DNA of 39,349 nt from Pleurocapsaceae cyanobacterium CSU_1_1. GTDB taxonomy: Bacteria > Cyanobacteriota > Cyanobacteriia > Cyanobacteriales > Xenococcaceae. This document shows positions 16,923 through 26,008 of the stretch, in pieces (within the stretch, counting starts at the first letter, position 1; each line of letters begins with the position of its first letter). Position numbers and translations under genes: made by a program. The notes below the pieces were generated by a model. It ran no database searches. It saw only the letters and a program-made list of their open reading frames with translations, and was not told the DNA's origin. Where the stretch lies: contig JAAUOU010000037.1 in the NCBI GenBank assembly GCA_012034765.1, positions 1-39,349 of the forward strand. The letters are read 5' to 3'.

Positions 16923-18739
16923 ATGTCTTCTTGGCGCAATCTTGTTGGTTATTTTAGTCAGTATAAAGCGATCGCAATTTTCAGCATTGCTGCTTCTAGC
17001 TTGTTTGAAATTATCGATCTGGTAGTTCCTTATTGTATCGGACAGATTTTAAATGTACTGTCGTCACAGCCTTTAGATCAACCTTTGGTGAATTTAATTA
17101 CTGTGGTGCAAAACCTCGGCAATTTTCCGACTGGTAAGTGGTTGTCTCTTGGGGTTTTATTGGGCGTTATCTTTCTGGTTACGGTAGTGCGATCGCCAAT
17201 TCAACCGTGGATTGGGGTATGGCATCATTGGGCAATTGCTCTCAAGGCTAGACGAGATAATTTTAACAAGGTGGTAGGTAAAATTCTTACCTTACCTCTG
17301 GGCTATTACGATGAGAATAATCCTGGGCGGATCGCCGGTAGAATTTCTCGGGGAATCGAAAATCATACCTGGAGTTATCCTGAAATTGCAGGACAGTTAA
17401 TACCCAAATTTGCGCGGATTTTGGGGATATTTGTGATGATTTTATTTATTGATGCGGGAATTGCGATCGCTTTTCTTTGTTCTTTTGTCCTAATTTTGAC
17501 CTACAGCTTAAAGGATTTACGGGTTCTAATTAAGAAAGAAGAATTATTAGAAAAACATCAAGAGAATACCGAAAGCCGTACCTCAGAAATTATTACCAAT
17601 ATTAAAACTGTTAAGTCTTTCGCTACGGAGGCTCAGGAGTATCGCAGACAGCAACAGCGTTTTGAGCGCGAGTTTAAATATGTCACCTATCGGATTCATC
17701 GGGGTTATGTCGATCTAATTACTTGGTCACGCACCGTAATTCAAACTTGTGTCTTTTTGGTTTTGCTCTTTACGCTGATCTCAACCGTGAGAGGCAATAT
17801 AACTTTAGGACACTTTATTACTACCTTGACAGTTGCCAGTATGGCTTATGCTGAGCTTGAACCCATTAGCCAGCTAGCCGAAATATTTGCTCGTCGTTAT
17901 GCCTCCATGCGCAGACTTCACGACTTTATGCAGCTTGATGTTGGATCCGATGCAGCCAGTTTGGCGATCGAAGATGTGGCAGACAATCCTTACAAGTTTA
18001 CTGGCAAATTAGAATTTGAACATCTTAGCTTTGGTTATAGTCGCGATCGCTAATTCTCAAAGATATTAACCTGTTAGTAGAACCCTATCAAACCGTTGCT
18101 CTAGTGGGTCGTTCTGGCTCTGGTAAGTCTACTTTGGTTAAACTGCTATTTCGTTATTTTCAACCCCATCAGGGGGCAATTAAAATCGATGGAGAGAACA
18201 TTAGTGACCTAGATATTGCTCGTTATCGTCGCCGTCTAGCGATCGTCCATCAGGACGTGGATATTTTTAACGGTACAGTTTGGGATAATTTAACCTATGG
18301 TAATCCCCAAGTGCAACGAGAACAGGTAAAACAAGCTTGTTCCATCGCTAAAGTTGATGAATTTATCCACGATCTACCTCAAGGTTACTTAACCGTAGTT
18401 GGTGAACGAGGAGTCAGACTTTCGGGAGGACAAAAGCAGCGACTGGGTATTGCTAGAGCTTTAATTGTCGATCCTGATATTTTGATTTTTGATGAGGCGA
18501 CATCTAGCTTAGATTATGAGTCAGAGCGTTCAATTCAGCTAGCGATGAAGTCAATTTTAGGTACACGCACCACCATAATTATTGCTCACCGTCTTAGTAC
18601 AATTCGCGAAGCAGATAAAATCGTGGTGTTAGATGCAGGTCAAATTATTGAAGTTGGCAGCCACGCCGAATTATTAAGTCAGGGTGGCATTTATCATCGT
18701 TTGCATTCTTTACAGGAAACAGGAGAAGTTTTTAATTAG
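16923..18739 (+). pseudogene. ABC exporter (fused permease and ATPase), broken by a frameshift
   Basis: Two adjoining frames encode one half-transporter of the MsbA/MdlB type. The first (16923-18053, 376 aa) has the six-helix membrane domain with the intracellular-loop motif PLGYYDENNPGRIAGRIS and ends FEHLSFGYSRDR, right at the nucleotide-binding domain entry. The second, one base out of phase, continues LILKDINLLVEPYQTVALVG with Walker A GRSGSGKS, Q-loop VHQDVDIF, signature LSGGQKQR, Walker B ILIFDEATSS and the H-loop IIAHRLST. A one-base loss after the HIP1 octamer at 18043-18050 explains the break; adding one base restores a normal protein of about 600 residues. Every motif is otherwise intact, so a recent mutation or sequence error is likely. 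Substrate unknown. Confidence 0.88.
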
Positions 18740-18756
18740 CCATTAGTTTTTAGCCA

Positions 18757-18954
18757 CTAGCTTTGTCCTTCAGAATCATCTTTACTGCCCATTTTTGGCA
18801 CAATATCAGGACGTTCCATATTTTCCCAACCAGCAGGACGCTTCGAGTTGTACCATGCAATTGAACCAATAGTAACCGCAGCAAGAAATCCAACCACGTA
18901 AACTGCTACGAAATAGGTGGGAAATTCCCCTGCAACGGCAAATAGTAAATTCAT
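18757..18954 (-). CDS. psb35: small thylakoid protein, probable photosystem II assembly factor Psb35
   Basis: 65 residues with one membrane helix (about 11-34, TYFVAVYVVGFLAAVTIGSIAW) followed by the conserved polar tail YNSKRPAGWENMERPDIVPK. This one-helix layout and the NSKRPAGWE motif fit the cyanobacterial Psb35 (Ssl2148-like) family, reported to associate with the CP47 assembly module; the assignment is from memory and not proven. It is convergent with the ABC exporter, 17 bp away. Another small membrane protein lies upstream on the same strand. Confidence 0.6.
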   Translation of the reverse strand: MNLLFAVAGEFPTYFVAVYVVGFLAAVTIGSIAWYNSKRPAGWENMERPDIVPKMGSKDDSEGQS

Positions 18955-19121
18955 ATTTTGTAAAAATAGCTAAAAATAGTTTTTATATCTTAATACTTTG
19001 TAATCTTATCAAATGTTTGTCTTAAAAGTTTTTTTAATTACCGTTCATTTACTGTTTAAATACTGGATGATGGTTTGGTTAAAGCAAAGAAATGAATTGT
19101 CCCACCCAGACTAAAATATTT

Positions 19122-19340
19122 TTAGAAATTTTCAGTGGAAAAAGAATTCCAACTAGCGATCGCCAAAGGAATAGCCACTAAACCTAACTTTAATAGCCAA
19201 GGAGCGCAAAGTAAGGTCACTAAAGAAAATGTTAATGATGTAAACCGCATGGCTGCTTGGAAAACATCATCATTAATTGTGTAACTAATATACAGGGCGA
19301 TCGCTGCTACGAAGAGAGTTACCAATGAAAGAGTGAGCAT
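19122..19340 (-). CDS. small two-helix membrane protein, unknown
   Basis: 72 residues, strongly hydrophobic: helix 1 at about 1-22 (MLTLSLVTLFVAAIALYISY) and one or two hydrophobic stretches from about 34 to 66 (FTSLTFSLVTLLCAPWLL then LGLVAIPLAIASW), with a short loop INDDVFQAAMR between. The pattern is that of a real membrane peptide. It precedes the Psb35-like gene on the same strand by 167 bp, so co-expression is possible. No named family is recognised. Confidence 0.6.
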   Translation of the reverse strand: MLTLSLVTLFVAAIALYISYTINDDVFQAAMRFTSLTFSLVTLLCAPWLLKLGLVAIPLAIASWNSFSTENF

Positions 19341-19655
19341 GTTGTTATTCTTCTTGTGATTAGATTATGGTGTATTTTCCACTCTTAATTAAAGTAGATT
19401 TGCCTAACCAAAAATATGCTTAAACAATAATTAACCATAACTAATAAGATATTATAACTTTATTTTTTTTTGTCAATTCATAAGCAAAACAAAACAATCA
19501 AATTAGTTGAGTAATTTATGATTGATGATTATTTTGCAGACTAAGGGCGACCGAGGCTGATATCTAGTTCAGTTAAAACAATTAAGTTATAACGCGATCG
19601 CCGAGCATTTTTCCAGTATTGTCAAATAAGACAATTAAATAACCAACTAAAATAT
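19341..19655. other. intergenic region, nothing recognised
   Basis: 315 AT-rich bases between divergent genes, with an oligo-T run near 19462-19470 and one HIP1 site near 19594. I see no ORF, RNA gene or clear hairpin; it presumably holds the two promoters. Confidence 0.4.
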
Positions 19656-21449
19656 ATGACTATCTTTCTGACATTAGGTGTAGTGATAGCTGCCTTAATT
19701 TGCTTTATCACTGAATGGTTACCAGTAGATATTACGGCTCTTTGTGTAGCAGTGGTTTTAATTGTCTTGGGTTTGGTAACACCCGATGAAGGTATAGCAG
19801 GATTTGGCAACTCTGCCACCATTACCGTAATGGCAATGTTTATTCTGAGCGCTGGTATTACGCGCACTGGAGTAATTCAAGTGTTTCGCGATTTACTACT
19901 AAAATGGGGTGGCAAAAGTATTACTCGTCAGATTCTAGTTATGGGGATACTAGTTGGGCCTATCTCTGCTTTTATTAATAATACGGCAGTAGTAGCGATA
20001 TTTTTGCCAATTGTCGAAGAATGGTGCAAAAAACGGGGTATATCTCCTTCCAAGCTTCTAATGCCCCTATCTTTTGTAACGATTTTGGGTGGCATGATCA
20101 CCGTGATCGGCACATCAACCAACGTCCTTGCTAGTGGAATTGCTAAAGATTTAGGCTATGGGGAATTCCGTCTCTTTCAGTTTAGCGCTTTAGGTATTAT
20201 TACCTTTCTCATAGGTTTAGCTTATCTGGCTTTTATTGCCCCACGTATATTACCCAACCGCAAAAATCTGACGAGTGATTTGGTTAGTGAAGGCTATGGC
20301 TTAGAAGACTATGTAACCGAAGTGATTGTTTCTCCTACTTCTAAGTTGATTGGTAAAACCTTTCGCTCGGCGCAATTACAGCGGGATTCTCAGGTAGATG
20401 TCTTAGAAATTATCAGAGATCGAGAGCGTTTGCCTCAACCCGTAACCAGTCGGACTATTCGCGCCGAGGATATTCTGTTAGTGCGGGGTAAAACCGATGA
20501 TGTGCTGAAAATTAGAGCAGAGCAAGGATTAGATATTTTAGCCGATGTTAAATTCAATCAAAAAACCTTAGCCACAGAGCTAAATTCAACTGAGGAAGGA
20601 GTTGCTGAGGTTTTAATTCTATCTAACTCTCGTTTAATCGGTGCAACCCTCAAAGATTTACGTTTTCGTCAGCGTTACAATCTGACAGTCTTAGCTTTGC
20701 GTCGCGGAGAAGAATTAATTAGAGAGAGATTGGGTAGAGTACCATTAAAATTTGGAGATTTGTTATTAGTCCAAGGAGACAAACAAAGTTTACTCGGTTT
20801 ACAAACTACCAGGGAACTTTTAGTCATTGAACAAAAAGAGCCTGAAGCCATTCGTCGTGATAAAGCCTGGCTTGCGATCGGCATCATACTGGGAGTAATT
20901 CTGCTGGCAGCATTTGACATTTTACCAATTTTAGTCAGTGCCTTGATCGGAGTCGTATTGATGATCATTACTGGAGTTCTCAAGCCTGGGGAGCTTTATG
21001 GTGCAGTACGTTGGGACGTAATTTTTCTTTTGGCTGGGTTGATTCCTTTGGGTACGGCAATGGAAAACTCTGGGGCAACAAAATGGCTGGCGAATAATTT
21101 GATGGTAGTAGGTGGTAACTTTAGCGGTTATTGGATTTTATTATTTTTCTTTGTAATTACTTCTTTACTGACAGAAATACTATCTAATAATGCCACTGTA
21201 GTACTTTTAATTCCGATCGCGGCGCAAGTTGCTGAATCTTTAAGTCTCAACCCGATAGCATTAATGTTTGCCGTAACTTTTGCTGCTTCTAATAGCTTTA
21301 TGACTCCGATTGGTTACCAGACTAATACTATGGTTTATAGCCCTGGTGGTTATAAATTCTGGGACTTTTTCCGCGTTGGCGCACCTCTCAATCTGCTAAT
21401 GGCAATTATCACACCCCTGTTGATTATGTGGCTCTATGGGCTGCAATAG
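19656..21449 (+). CDS. SLC13/DASS-family permease with two TrkA_C domains
   Basis: 597-residue membrane transporter of the divalent anion:sodium symporter group (SAC1-like). The N-terminal half has helices to about residue 198, including the family hairpin INNTAVVAIFLPIV (107-120) and the substrate motif IGTSTNVLASG (151-161). Two cytosolic TrkA_C/RCK_C domains follow: about 217-290 (VTEVIVSPTSKLIGKTF... DILLVRG) and 315-388 (GVAEVLILSNSRLIGATL... DLLLVQG). A second membrane half ends with SNNATVVLLIPIA and SNSFMTPIGYQTNTM. Probable substrates are sulfate or related anions; RCK_C domains often sense ligands. It is followed by a cation:proton antiporter gene on the same strand after 108 bp. 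Confidence 0.9.
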   Translation: MTIFLTLGVVIAALICFITEWLPVDITALCVAVVLIVLGLVTPDEGIAGFGNSATITVMAMFILSAGITRTGVIQVFRDLLLKWGGKSITRQILVMGILVGPISAFINNTAVVAIFLPIVEEWCKKRGISPSKLLMPLSFVTILGGMITVIGTSTNVLASGIAKDLGYGEFRLFQFSALGIITFLIGLAYLAFIAPRILPNRKNLTSDLVSEGYGLEDYVTEVIVSPTSKLIGKTFRSAQLQRDSQVDVLEIIRDRERLPQPVTSRTIRAEDILLVRGKTDDVLKIRAEQGLDILADVKFNQKTLATELNSTEEGVAEVLILSNSRLIGATLKDLRFRQRYNLTVLALRRGEELIRERLGRVPLKFGDLLLVQGDKQSLLGLQTTRELLVIEQKEPEAIRRDKAWLAIGIILGVILLAAFDILPILVSALIGVVLMIITGVLKPGELYGAVRWDVIFLLAGLIPLGTAMENSGATKWLANNLMVVGGNFSGYWILLFFFVITSLLTEILSNNATVVLLIPIAAQVAESLSLNPIALMFAVTFAASNSFMTPIGYQTNTMVYSPGGYKFWDFFRVGAPLNLLMAIITPLLIMWLYGLQ

Positions 21450-21557
21450 AATTATTGCGGTGAATCAAATTTAGGAATGTATACGCTTTGATTGATACTG
21501 GAATAAACTTATCACAAGCGAACAGTTTCTCTTCGTCAATTGGTCATTAATTAAGAC

Positions 21558-23594
21558 ATGGAATCTATCTCTGAAACGATAAAAGAACCGATTTTTACCT
21601 TTGCTCTGCTGTTAGCAATTATCTTACTCGTACCACCAATTTTTGAAAAAATAAAGTTGCCAGGGCTAGTTGGCTTATTAATAGCGGGAGTAATCTTTGG
21701 CTCTAGTGGATTGGGTTTACTTGATAGTAAATCCGAAACTATGATTTTGTTGGCAGACATCGGTAAAATCTATCTGATGTTTGTGGCAGGGTTAGAAATT
21801 GACTTGGAACAGTTTCGTCGTACCAGAAATCGCTCCATGACCTTTGGTTTTGCGACCTTTTCCGTTCCTTTAATTTGCGGTATTTTAGTCGGACGAGTAT
21901 TTGGTTTTAGTTGGAATACCTCTGTTTTAATTGGTTCTTTATTGGCTTCCCATACCCTGCTGGCATATCCCATTGTCAGGCGTTTAGGGGTAGTGAATAA
22001 CGAAGCTGTTACCGTCACTATCGGCGCGACTATTTTTACCGATATTGGTGCTTTATTGGTCTTGGCAATTTGTCTGGGAGTAAATAAAGGAGATTTTACC
22101 GTTGTAGATCTAGGTATTTTATTAGGTTCTTTGGCACTTTATGCGCTGGTGGTGTTATTTGGCTTAGACCGTCTGGGGAGAGAGTTTTTCCGCCGTTCTA
22201 AGAATGACCAGGGTAACCAGTTTCTGTTTATCTTATTATCGTTGTTTGTGGCTTCAGTAGGAGCAGAAGCAATTGGCATTGAAAAAATTGTCGGCGCATT
22301 TTTAACTGGTTTGGCAGTTAATGATGTAATAGGGGATGGACCGGTTAAAGAAAAGGTGGAATTTGTCGGTACGGTCTTATTTATTCCTATTTTCTTTGTT
22401 GATATGGGCTTACTGCTCGATCTCAACGCATTTAAAGATATTTTAGGCTCTGTGGGCATTCCGCTGGCAATTTTGGGTGCTTTATTCCTGAGTAAGTTTT
22501 TAGCAGCCTGTATCGCTCAATTAATTTTTCGCTATAGTTGGCAACAAACTATCACCATGTGGTCGCTATCTTTGCCTCAAGTAGCCGCTACTTTAGCTGC
22601 GGCCTTAATTGCTTTTCAGGCAGAAATTATCAACGAAGAGGTCTTTAATAGCGTTATTTTACTCATGTTGGTGACTTCCATCGTCGGCCCTTTAATTACT
22701 TCCCGTTTTGCGGCTCAGTTAGCCGTTAGCGATCGGCTCGAATCTGACACAGAATCTGATTTGGAGGTGAAGTCAAAAGATAAGTATCGAGTTGTAGTAC
22801 CAATTTATAATCCGCAAACACAGCGTTATTTGCTCGAGCTAGCATCTTTACTAGCCAAGAAAAATCAAGGCAAAATTGTCCCTCTAGCGATCGCCAAAGC
22901 GGAATCTCATCTGGATTCTCCACAACTTGAGGCTGATTTCCAGCGTTGCGCTAAGCTACTGACCCAAGCAGAGTCAATCGCCGCCGAGCTTAATATTTCC
23001 GTTCAGCCTGAGTTAAGGGTTGAATATGATATTGCTCAGGGAATTAGTCATGCTAGTCGAGAAGTTAATGCCGATTTAATTATTTTGGGCTTTAGCAGTT
23101 TAACTGGCTTTCGCTCCCGCTTTTTTGGTTCGGTTACTGACAGTATATTATGGTCGGCTCACTGTTCTGTAGTTGTCGCTCGCTTTCAAACTTCACCTCT
23201 AGCCATCAGACGTATCCTTATTCCTGTAGAAAGCATCAATCCTGTTGGTCTACGACCAGTAAGTTTTGCTAAAAGCTTGATTACCAGCAAAGAAACCGAA
23301 ATAACTTTACTTCATGTTTGTCCTGCTCGTACTGCCAAAGAACGTAAAGCTAGCCTTCATGAGCAGTTAGAGACAGTTGCCAACAAGTTTCTAGCTGAAG
23401 CGACAGTGGATGTGAAAGTTACTGCGCAAAGCAATTTTGTTAAGGAAATTTTGGATGCAAGTCGCACTCATGAACTAGTTATTTTGCGATCGCAGCGTCA
23501 GCGTGTTGGTGTAGATAGTTTGGCTTTGGGTGCGACAACTAAACCTTTGTTAGAAAATTTGCACTGTTCGATTATTTTATTGGGAGAACTCTAG
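21558..23594 (+). CDS. CPA2-family cation:proton antiporter with tandem universal-stress domains
   Basis: 678 residues. The first 390 or so form the Kef/NapA-type antiporter: multiple helices with KLPGLVGLLIAGVIFG, MFVAGLEIDLEQF, SHTLLAYPIVRRLG, the conserved TIFTDIGALL and a FIPIFFVDMG motif. The C-terminus is cytosolic and carries two Usp-like domains, about 405-540 (RVVVPIYNPQTQRYLLELAS ... ADLIILGFSS ... CSVVVAR) and 545-678 (RRILIPVESINP ... CSIILLGEL). The protein should exchange Na+ or K+ for protons, with the Usp pair as a nucleotide- or signal-sensing module. It lies downstream of the SLC13 gene and may share its transcript. Confidence 0.9.
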   Translation: MESISETIKEPIFTFALLLAIILLVPPIFEKIKLPGLVGLLIAGVIFGSSGLGLLDSKSETMILLADIGKIYLMFVAGLEIDLEQFRRTRNRSMTFGFATFSVPLICGILVGRVFGFSWNTSVLIGSLLASHTLLAYPIVRRLGVVNNEAVTVTIGATIFTDIGALLVLAICLGVNKGDFTVVDLGILLGSLALYALVVLFGLDRLGREFFRRSKNDQGNQFLFILLSLFVASVGAEAIGIEKIVGAFLTGLAVNDVIGDGPVKEKVEFVGTVLFIPIFFVDMGLLLDLNAFKDILGSVGIPLAILGALFLSKFLAACIAQLIFRYSWQQTITMWSLSLPQVAATLAAALIAFQAEIINEEVFNSVILLMLVTSIVGPLITSRFAAQLAVSDRLESDTESDLEVKSKDKYRVVVPIYNPQTQRYLLELASLLAKKNQGKIVPLAIAKAESHLDSPQLEADFQRCAKLLTQAESIAAELNISVQPELRVEYDIAQGISHASREVNADLIILGFSSLTGFRSRFFGSVTDSILWSAHCSVVVARFQTSPLAIRRILIPVESINPVGLRPVSFAKSLITSKETEITLLHVCPARTAKERKASLHEQLETVANKFLAEATVDVKVTAQSNFVKEILDASRTHELVILRSQRQRVGVDSLALGATTKPLLENLHCSIILLGEL

Positions 23595-23606
23595 TACCGC
23601 TTCGCT

Positions 23607-23641
23607 TAAGTAACAAGTAGCAAGTAGCAAGTAGCAAGTTA
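23607..23641. repeat. heptamer tandem repeat (CAAGTAG)
   Basis: Three exact CAAGTAG units (23614-23634), with degenerate units TAAGTAA before and CAAGTTA after, 13 bases past the antiporter stop. Typical short tandemly repeated heptamer of cyanobacteria. Confidence 0.85.
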
Positions 23642-23784
23642 GATATAATTAGGGTTTGAGGTTAACAAAGTGGTGTTTTTACTTAAGCCTTAATCTACTA
23701 AAAAATAAATTTGAATTGACTCAGCTTGCTATAATAAACAAATACTTTACCTAACTTTACATTTAACGAGTCTCAACTCAATAT

Positions 23785-24651
23785 ATGAAATGCACTATTA
23801 ATCGCCGCGCTCAGTTTTCCGCGAGTCATCGCTACTGGTTGCCAGAATTGGACGAAGCTGAAAATAAGCGTCTTTTTGGTGCTTGTAGTCGTTTTCCTGG
23901 ACACGGACATAACTATGTCATGTACGCATCTTTAGAGGGAGATTTGGACAAATATGGCATGGTGGAAAACTTATCTGTAGTAAAACAGGTAATTAAACGG
24001 GAAGTTACTAGCCAACTGAATTATTCTTATCTCAATGATACTTGGGCAGAGTTTCAGACCACTTTGCCGACAACGGAAAATATCTCACGGATTATTTGGC
24101 AAAGACTTGCCCCGCATCTACCTTTAGTCAACGTTAGATTATTTGAACATCCTGAACTTTGGACAGATTACCAAGGAAATAATATGCAAGCTACTTTAAC
24201 AGTCAAAACTCACTTTAGTGCCGCTCATCGTTTGGCAATTCCTAGCCTGAGCTTTGAAGAAAATCAAGAAATTTATGGCAAGTGCGCTCGACCTAATGGA
24301 CACGGACATAATTATCATTTAGAAGTCACTGTAGCGGGAGAAATCGATGCTCGTACAGGAATGTTAGTGGATTTGGGTGCGTTGCAAAATGCGATCGATG
24401 AATATGTTGTCGAGCCTTTTGATCACACTTTCTTGAATAAAGATATTCCCTATTTTGCTGAGGTTGTACCTACGGCGGAGAATATTGCCGTGAGGATTGC
24501 TGATTTATTGCGATCGCCAATTAAAGAAATTGGTGCTGAGTTAGATAAAATTAAGCTGATTGAAAGTCCCAATAACTCTTGTGAGATTAACTGTCGCAAC
24601 GCTCACGCCACAGTTGAAACAGCAAATCAAGCAGCGGTAATGGCTTCCTAG
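23785..24651 (+). CDS. tandem 6-pyruvoyltetrahydropterin synthase/QueD-like protein
   Basis: 288 residues built of two PTPS/QueD domains. Domain 2 (about 136-280) has the complete set: zinc histidines 148, 173 and 175 (FSAAHR; NGHGHNYH), catalytic Cys167 and the Asp213-His214 pair in FDHTFLNKD, plus ESP near the end. Domain 1 (1-130) keeps the zinc ligands His15, His40 and His42 and Cys34, but the Asp-His pair reads Asn79-Tyr80 (LNYSYLND), so it is probably inactive or altered. The family makes 6-pyruvoyl- or 6-carboxy-tetrahydropterin from dihydroneopterin triphosphate, for pterin glycosides or queuosine. No queC, queE or queF lies nearby, so the branch cannot be decided. The gene stands alone. 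Confidence 0.88.
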   Translation: MKCTINRRAQFSASHRYWLPELDEAENKRLFGACSRFPGHGHNYVMYASLEGDLDKYGMVENLSVVKQVIKREVTSQLNYSYLNDTWAEFQTTLPTTENISRIIWQRLAPHLPLVNVRLFEHPELWTDYQGNNMQATLTVKTHFSAAHRLAIPSLSFEENQEIYGKCARPNGHGHNYHLEVTVAGEIDARTGMLVDLGALQNAIDEYVVEPFDHTFLNKDIPYFAEVVPTAENIAVRIADLLRSPIKEIGAELDKIKLIESPNNSCEINCRNAHATVETANQAAVMAS

Positions 24652-25068
24652 CTTGTAAAATCAGCTAACTAAATCTTCTGGTTGATTCAAATTACAATTA
24701 GTCGAGATATCTTATTAATTATAAATAGGGTATCTTTTTTTAATTAAGCTAGAATTACGGCTGAATGTTGAGTAATTATGACCTCAATATTAAGGTTAAA
24801 TTAAGATTAATCGACGATATCAAGTCTATTAATGGTAGATAACGCCCTTAATCTACCTAAAATTAGCAATATATCGCATTAATCTCTATAATCTGACCTA
24901 GACCGACTACTATACTGTGAGAGGATATTTCGAGACTGTTAATTATTGCTTTGAGTAATCAGATCAACTGTCAAAAGTGTTTGATACTATGAGCAAAAGT
25001 ATAGTCATCATAATAGGTCAGAGCAGTAGCTGACTAATACTCATATAAACAACAGGAGAGCATAAAAT
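24652..25068. other. intergenic region upstream of the CurT-like gene
   Basis: 417 bases, AT-rich, without a supported gene. A 25-codon frame near 24764-24841 is too short to call. A CAGGAGAG purine stretch about 10 bases before the next ATG is a good ribosome-binding site. A pair of Pho-box-like octamers at 24787-24805 on the minus strand was considered and not called. Confidence 0.4.
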
Positions 25069-25503
25069 ATGGAATCAAATACTCCAGAAGTCATTGAAAC
25101 TCAAGAAACTACCACAGGTTTAAATGGTGAATCGGCAGGCATGATCACCCCTAAATCTACAACTTTGAAATCATCACCAGCAGATAATGCAGTTCAAGAA
25201 TATTTAAGTATTGGGTCAAGATTTTTGAGTCAGATTTTTGACTATCTCAAAGAGTTTGTCGACAGTAACCAAAAATCTCTAATTAACCTACTGTTAATAT
25301 TTTTGGGCATTATTGCAGTCAAAGTAACTTTGGCGATCATTTCAGCGATTAACGATATTCCCCTGCTTGCGCCTACTTTTGAGCTAGTAGGTTTGGGTTA
25401 CACAGGTTGGTTTGTCTATCGCTATCTGCTAACTAACTCTTCTCGCCAAGAGTTAGGTCAAGAATTTCAAGCTCTAAAAAATCAGGTAATGGGTCAAGAA
25501 TAA
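25069..25503 (+). CDS. curT: CAAD-domain thylakoid protein, CurT-like
   Basis: 144 residues: a polar Thr/Ser-rich N-terminus (1-45), an amphipathic helix (about 46-70, VQEYLSIGSRFLSQIFDYLK), two membrane helices (about 76-96 and 101-122, with LLIFLGIIAVKVTLAI and LLAPTFELVGLGYTGWFVYRY), and a C-terminal amphipathic helix (QELGQEFQALKNQVM). This is the CAAD/CURT1 layout. The same domain is found appended to some cyanobacterial aminoacyl-tRNA synthetases; free-standing forms such as CurT bend thylakoid membranes. Membership in the CAAD family is clear; CurT itself rather than a paralogue is likely but not certain. A hairpin terminator follows. Confidence 0.8.
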   Translation: MESNTPEVIETQETTTGLNGESAGMITPKSTTLKSSPADNAVQEYLSIGSRFLSQIFDYLKEFVDSNQKSLINLLLIFLGIIAVKVTLAIISAINDIPLLAPTFELVGLGYTGWFVYRYLLTNSSRQELGQEFQALKNQVMGQE

Positions 25504-25565
25504 CTAGCCAGAGTAACTTGAGTAATCAAGTCTTATTTAAAAGCACTATGGCAATTTAAATTAAT

Positions 25566-25598
25566 AGGGTGGGCAATGCTCACCTTATTTTGTTTGTA
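25566..25598 (+). terminator. hairpin terminator after the CurT-like gene
   Basis: GGTGGGC (25568-25574) pairs with GCTCACC (25578-25584) across a three-base loop, with one G-T pair and two further weak pairs outside, then a T-rich tail TTATTTTGTTTG. It lies 62 bases after the stop. Confidence 0.6.
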
Positions 25599-25672
25599 TT
25601 TAAACTATCACTAGAATAACGATCAAAGCCAATTTTTTGTAGGGCAAACCTCCCTTTGCTCACATTTTCGGC

Positions 25673-25762
25673 TTTACCATCATCGCCAAAATTTCACTCC
25701 ACGGTATGGATGTCGTCTGTACCCGCATCGGTAAAATTGCCATTAAAAGCGATCGCTCTGAC
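25673..25762 (-). pseudogene. decayed PKD-domain remnant
   Basis: Read leftward from 25762 the translation is VRAIAFNGNFTDAGTDD then IHTVE, a stop (TGA at 25696-25694), then NFGDDGKAENVS. This matches the core of a PKD domain, whose usual form is FTDPGTDDTHTVEW(N/D)FGDG, with the tryptophan codon TGG changed to TGA. Nothing before or after continues as PKD or calcium-binding repeats, so it is a scrap of a former large surface or secreted protein. Overlapping frames on both strands here are not genes. Confidence 0.6.
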
Positions 25763-25940
25763 TATACAAAAAACAATTACACTTAAGATATATAATAGGT
25801 GGTGCTGCGAAGATTTTTGGCTTGGCGGGAAATTAAATCTTTTTCCCTCTTTGGAAGCTAGTTCATTATTTTTTGTAAAAGTCCAGTAATTTAGTACTAA
25901 TTTAATTTCCGATATACAATCTAAATCCAATTAATTTAAT

Positions 25941-25979
25941 TGAAATAAAAAAGGGACATTCTGGTTTTGAACATCCCTT
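25941..25979 (-). terminator. rho-independent terminator of the ribosomal operon
   Basis: Read leftward, AAGGGATGTTC pairs along 11 positions (two G-T) with GAATGTCCCTT around a seven-base loop and is followed by TTTTATTT. It starts 30 bases after the rplL stop and ends the rplJ-rplL transcript. Confidence 0.9.
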
Positions 25980-26008
25980 AAAACTCAAATTTAATTGAAT
26001 CACTTAAA

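Noticed and set aside
24787-24805. Two Pho-box-like octamers (CTTAATTT and CTTAATAT on the minus strand, 3-base spacer)
   Set aside because: They point away from the nearest downstream gene, the region is very AT-rich, and no phosphate gene is adjacent.
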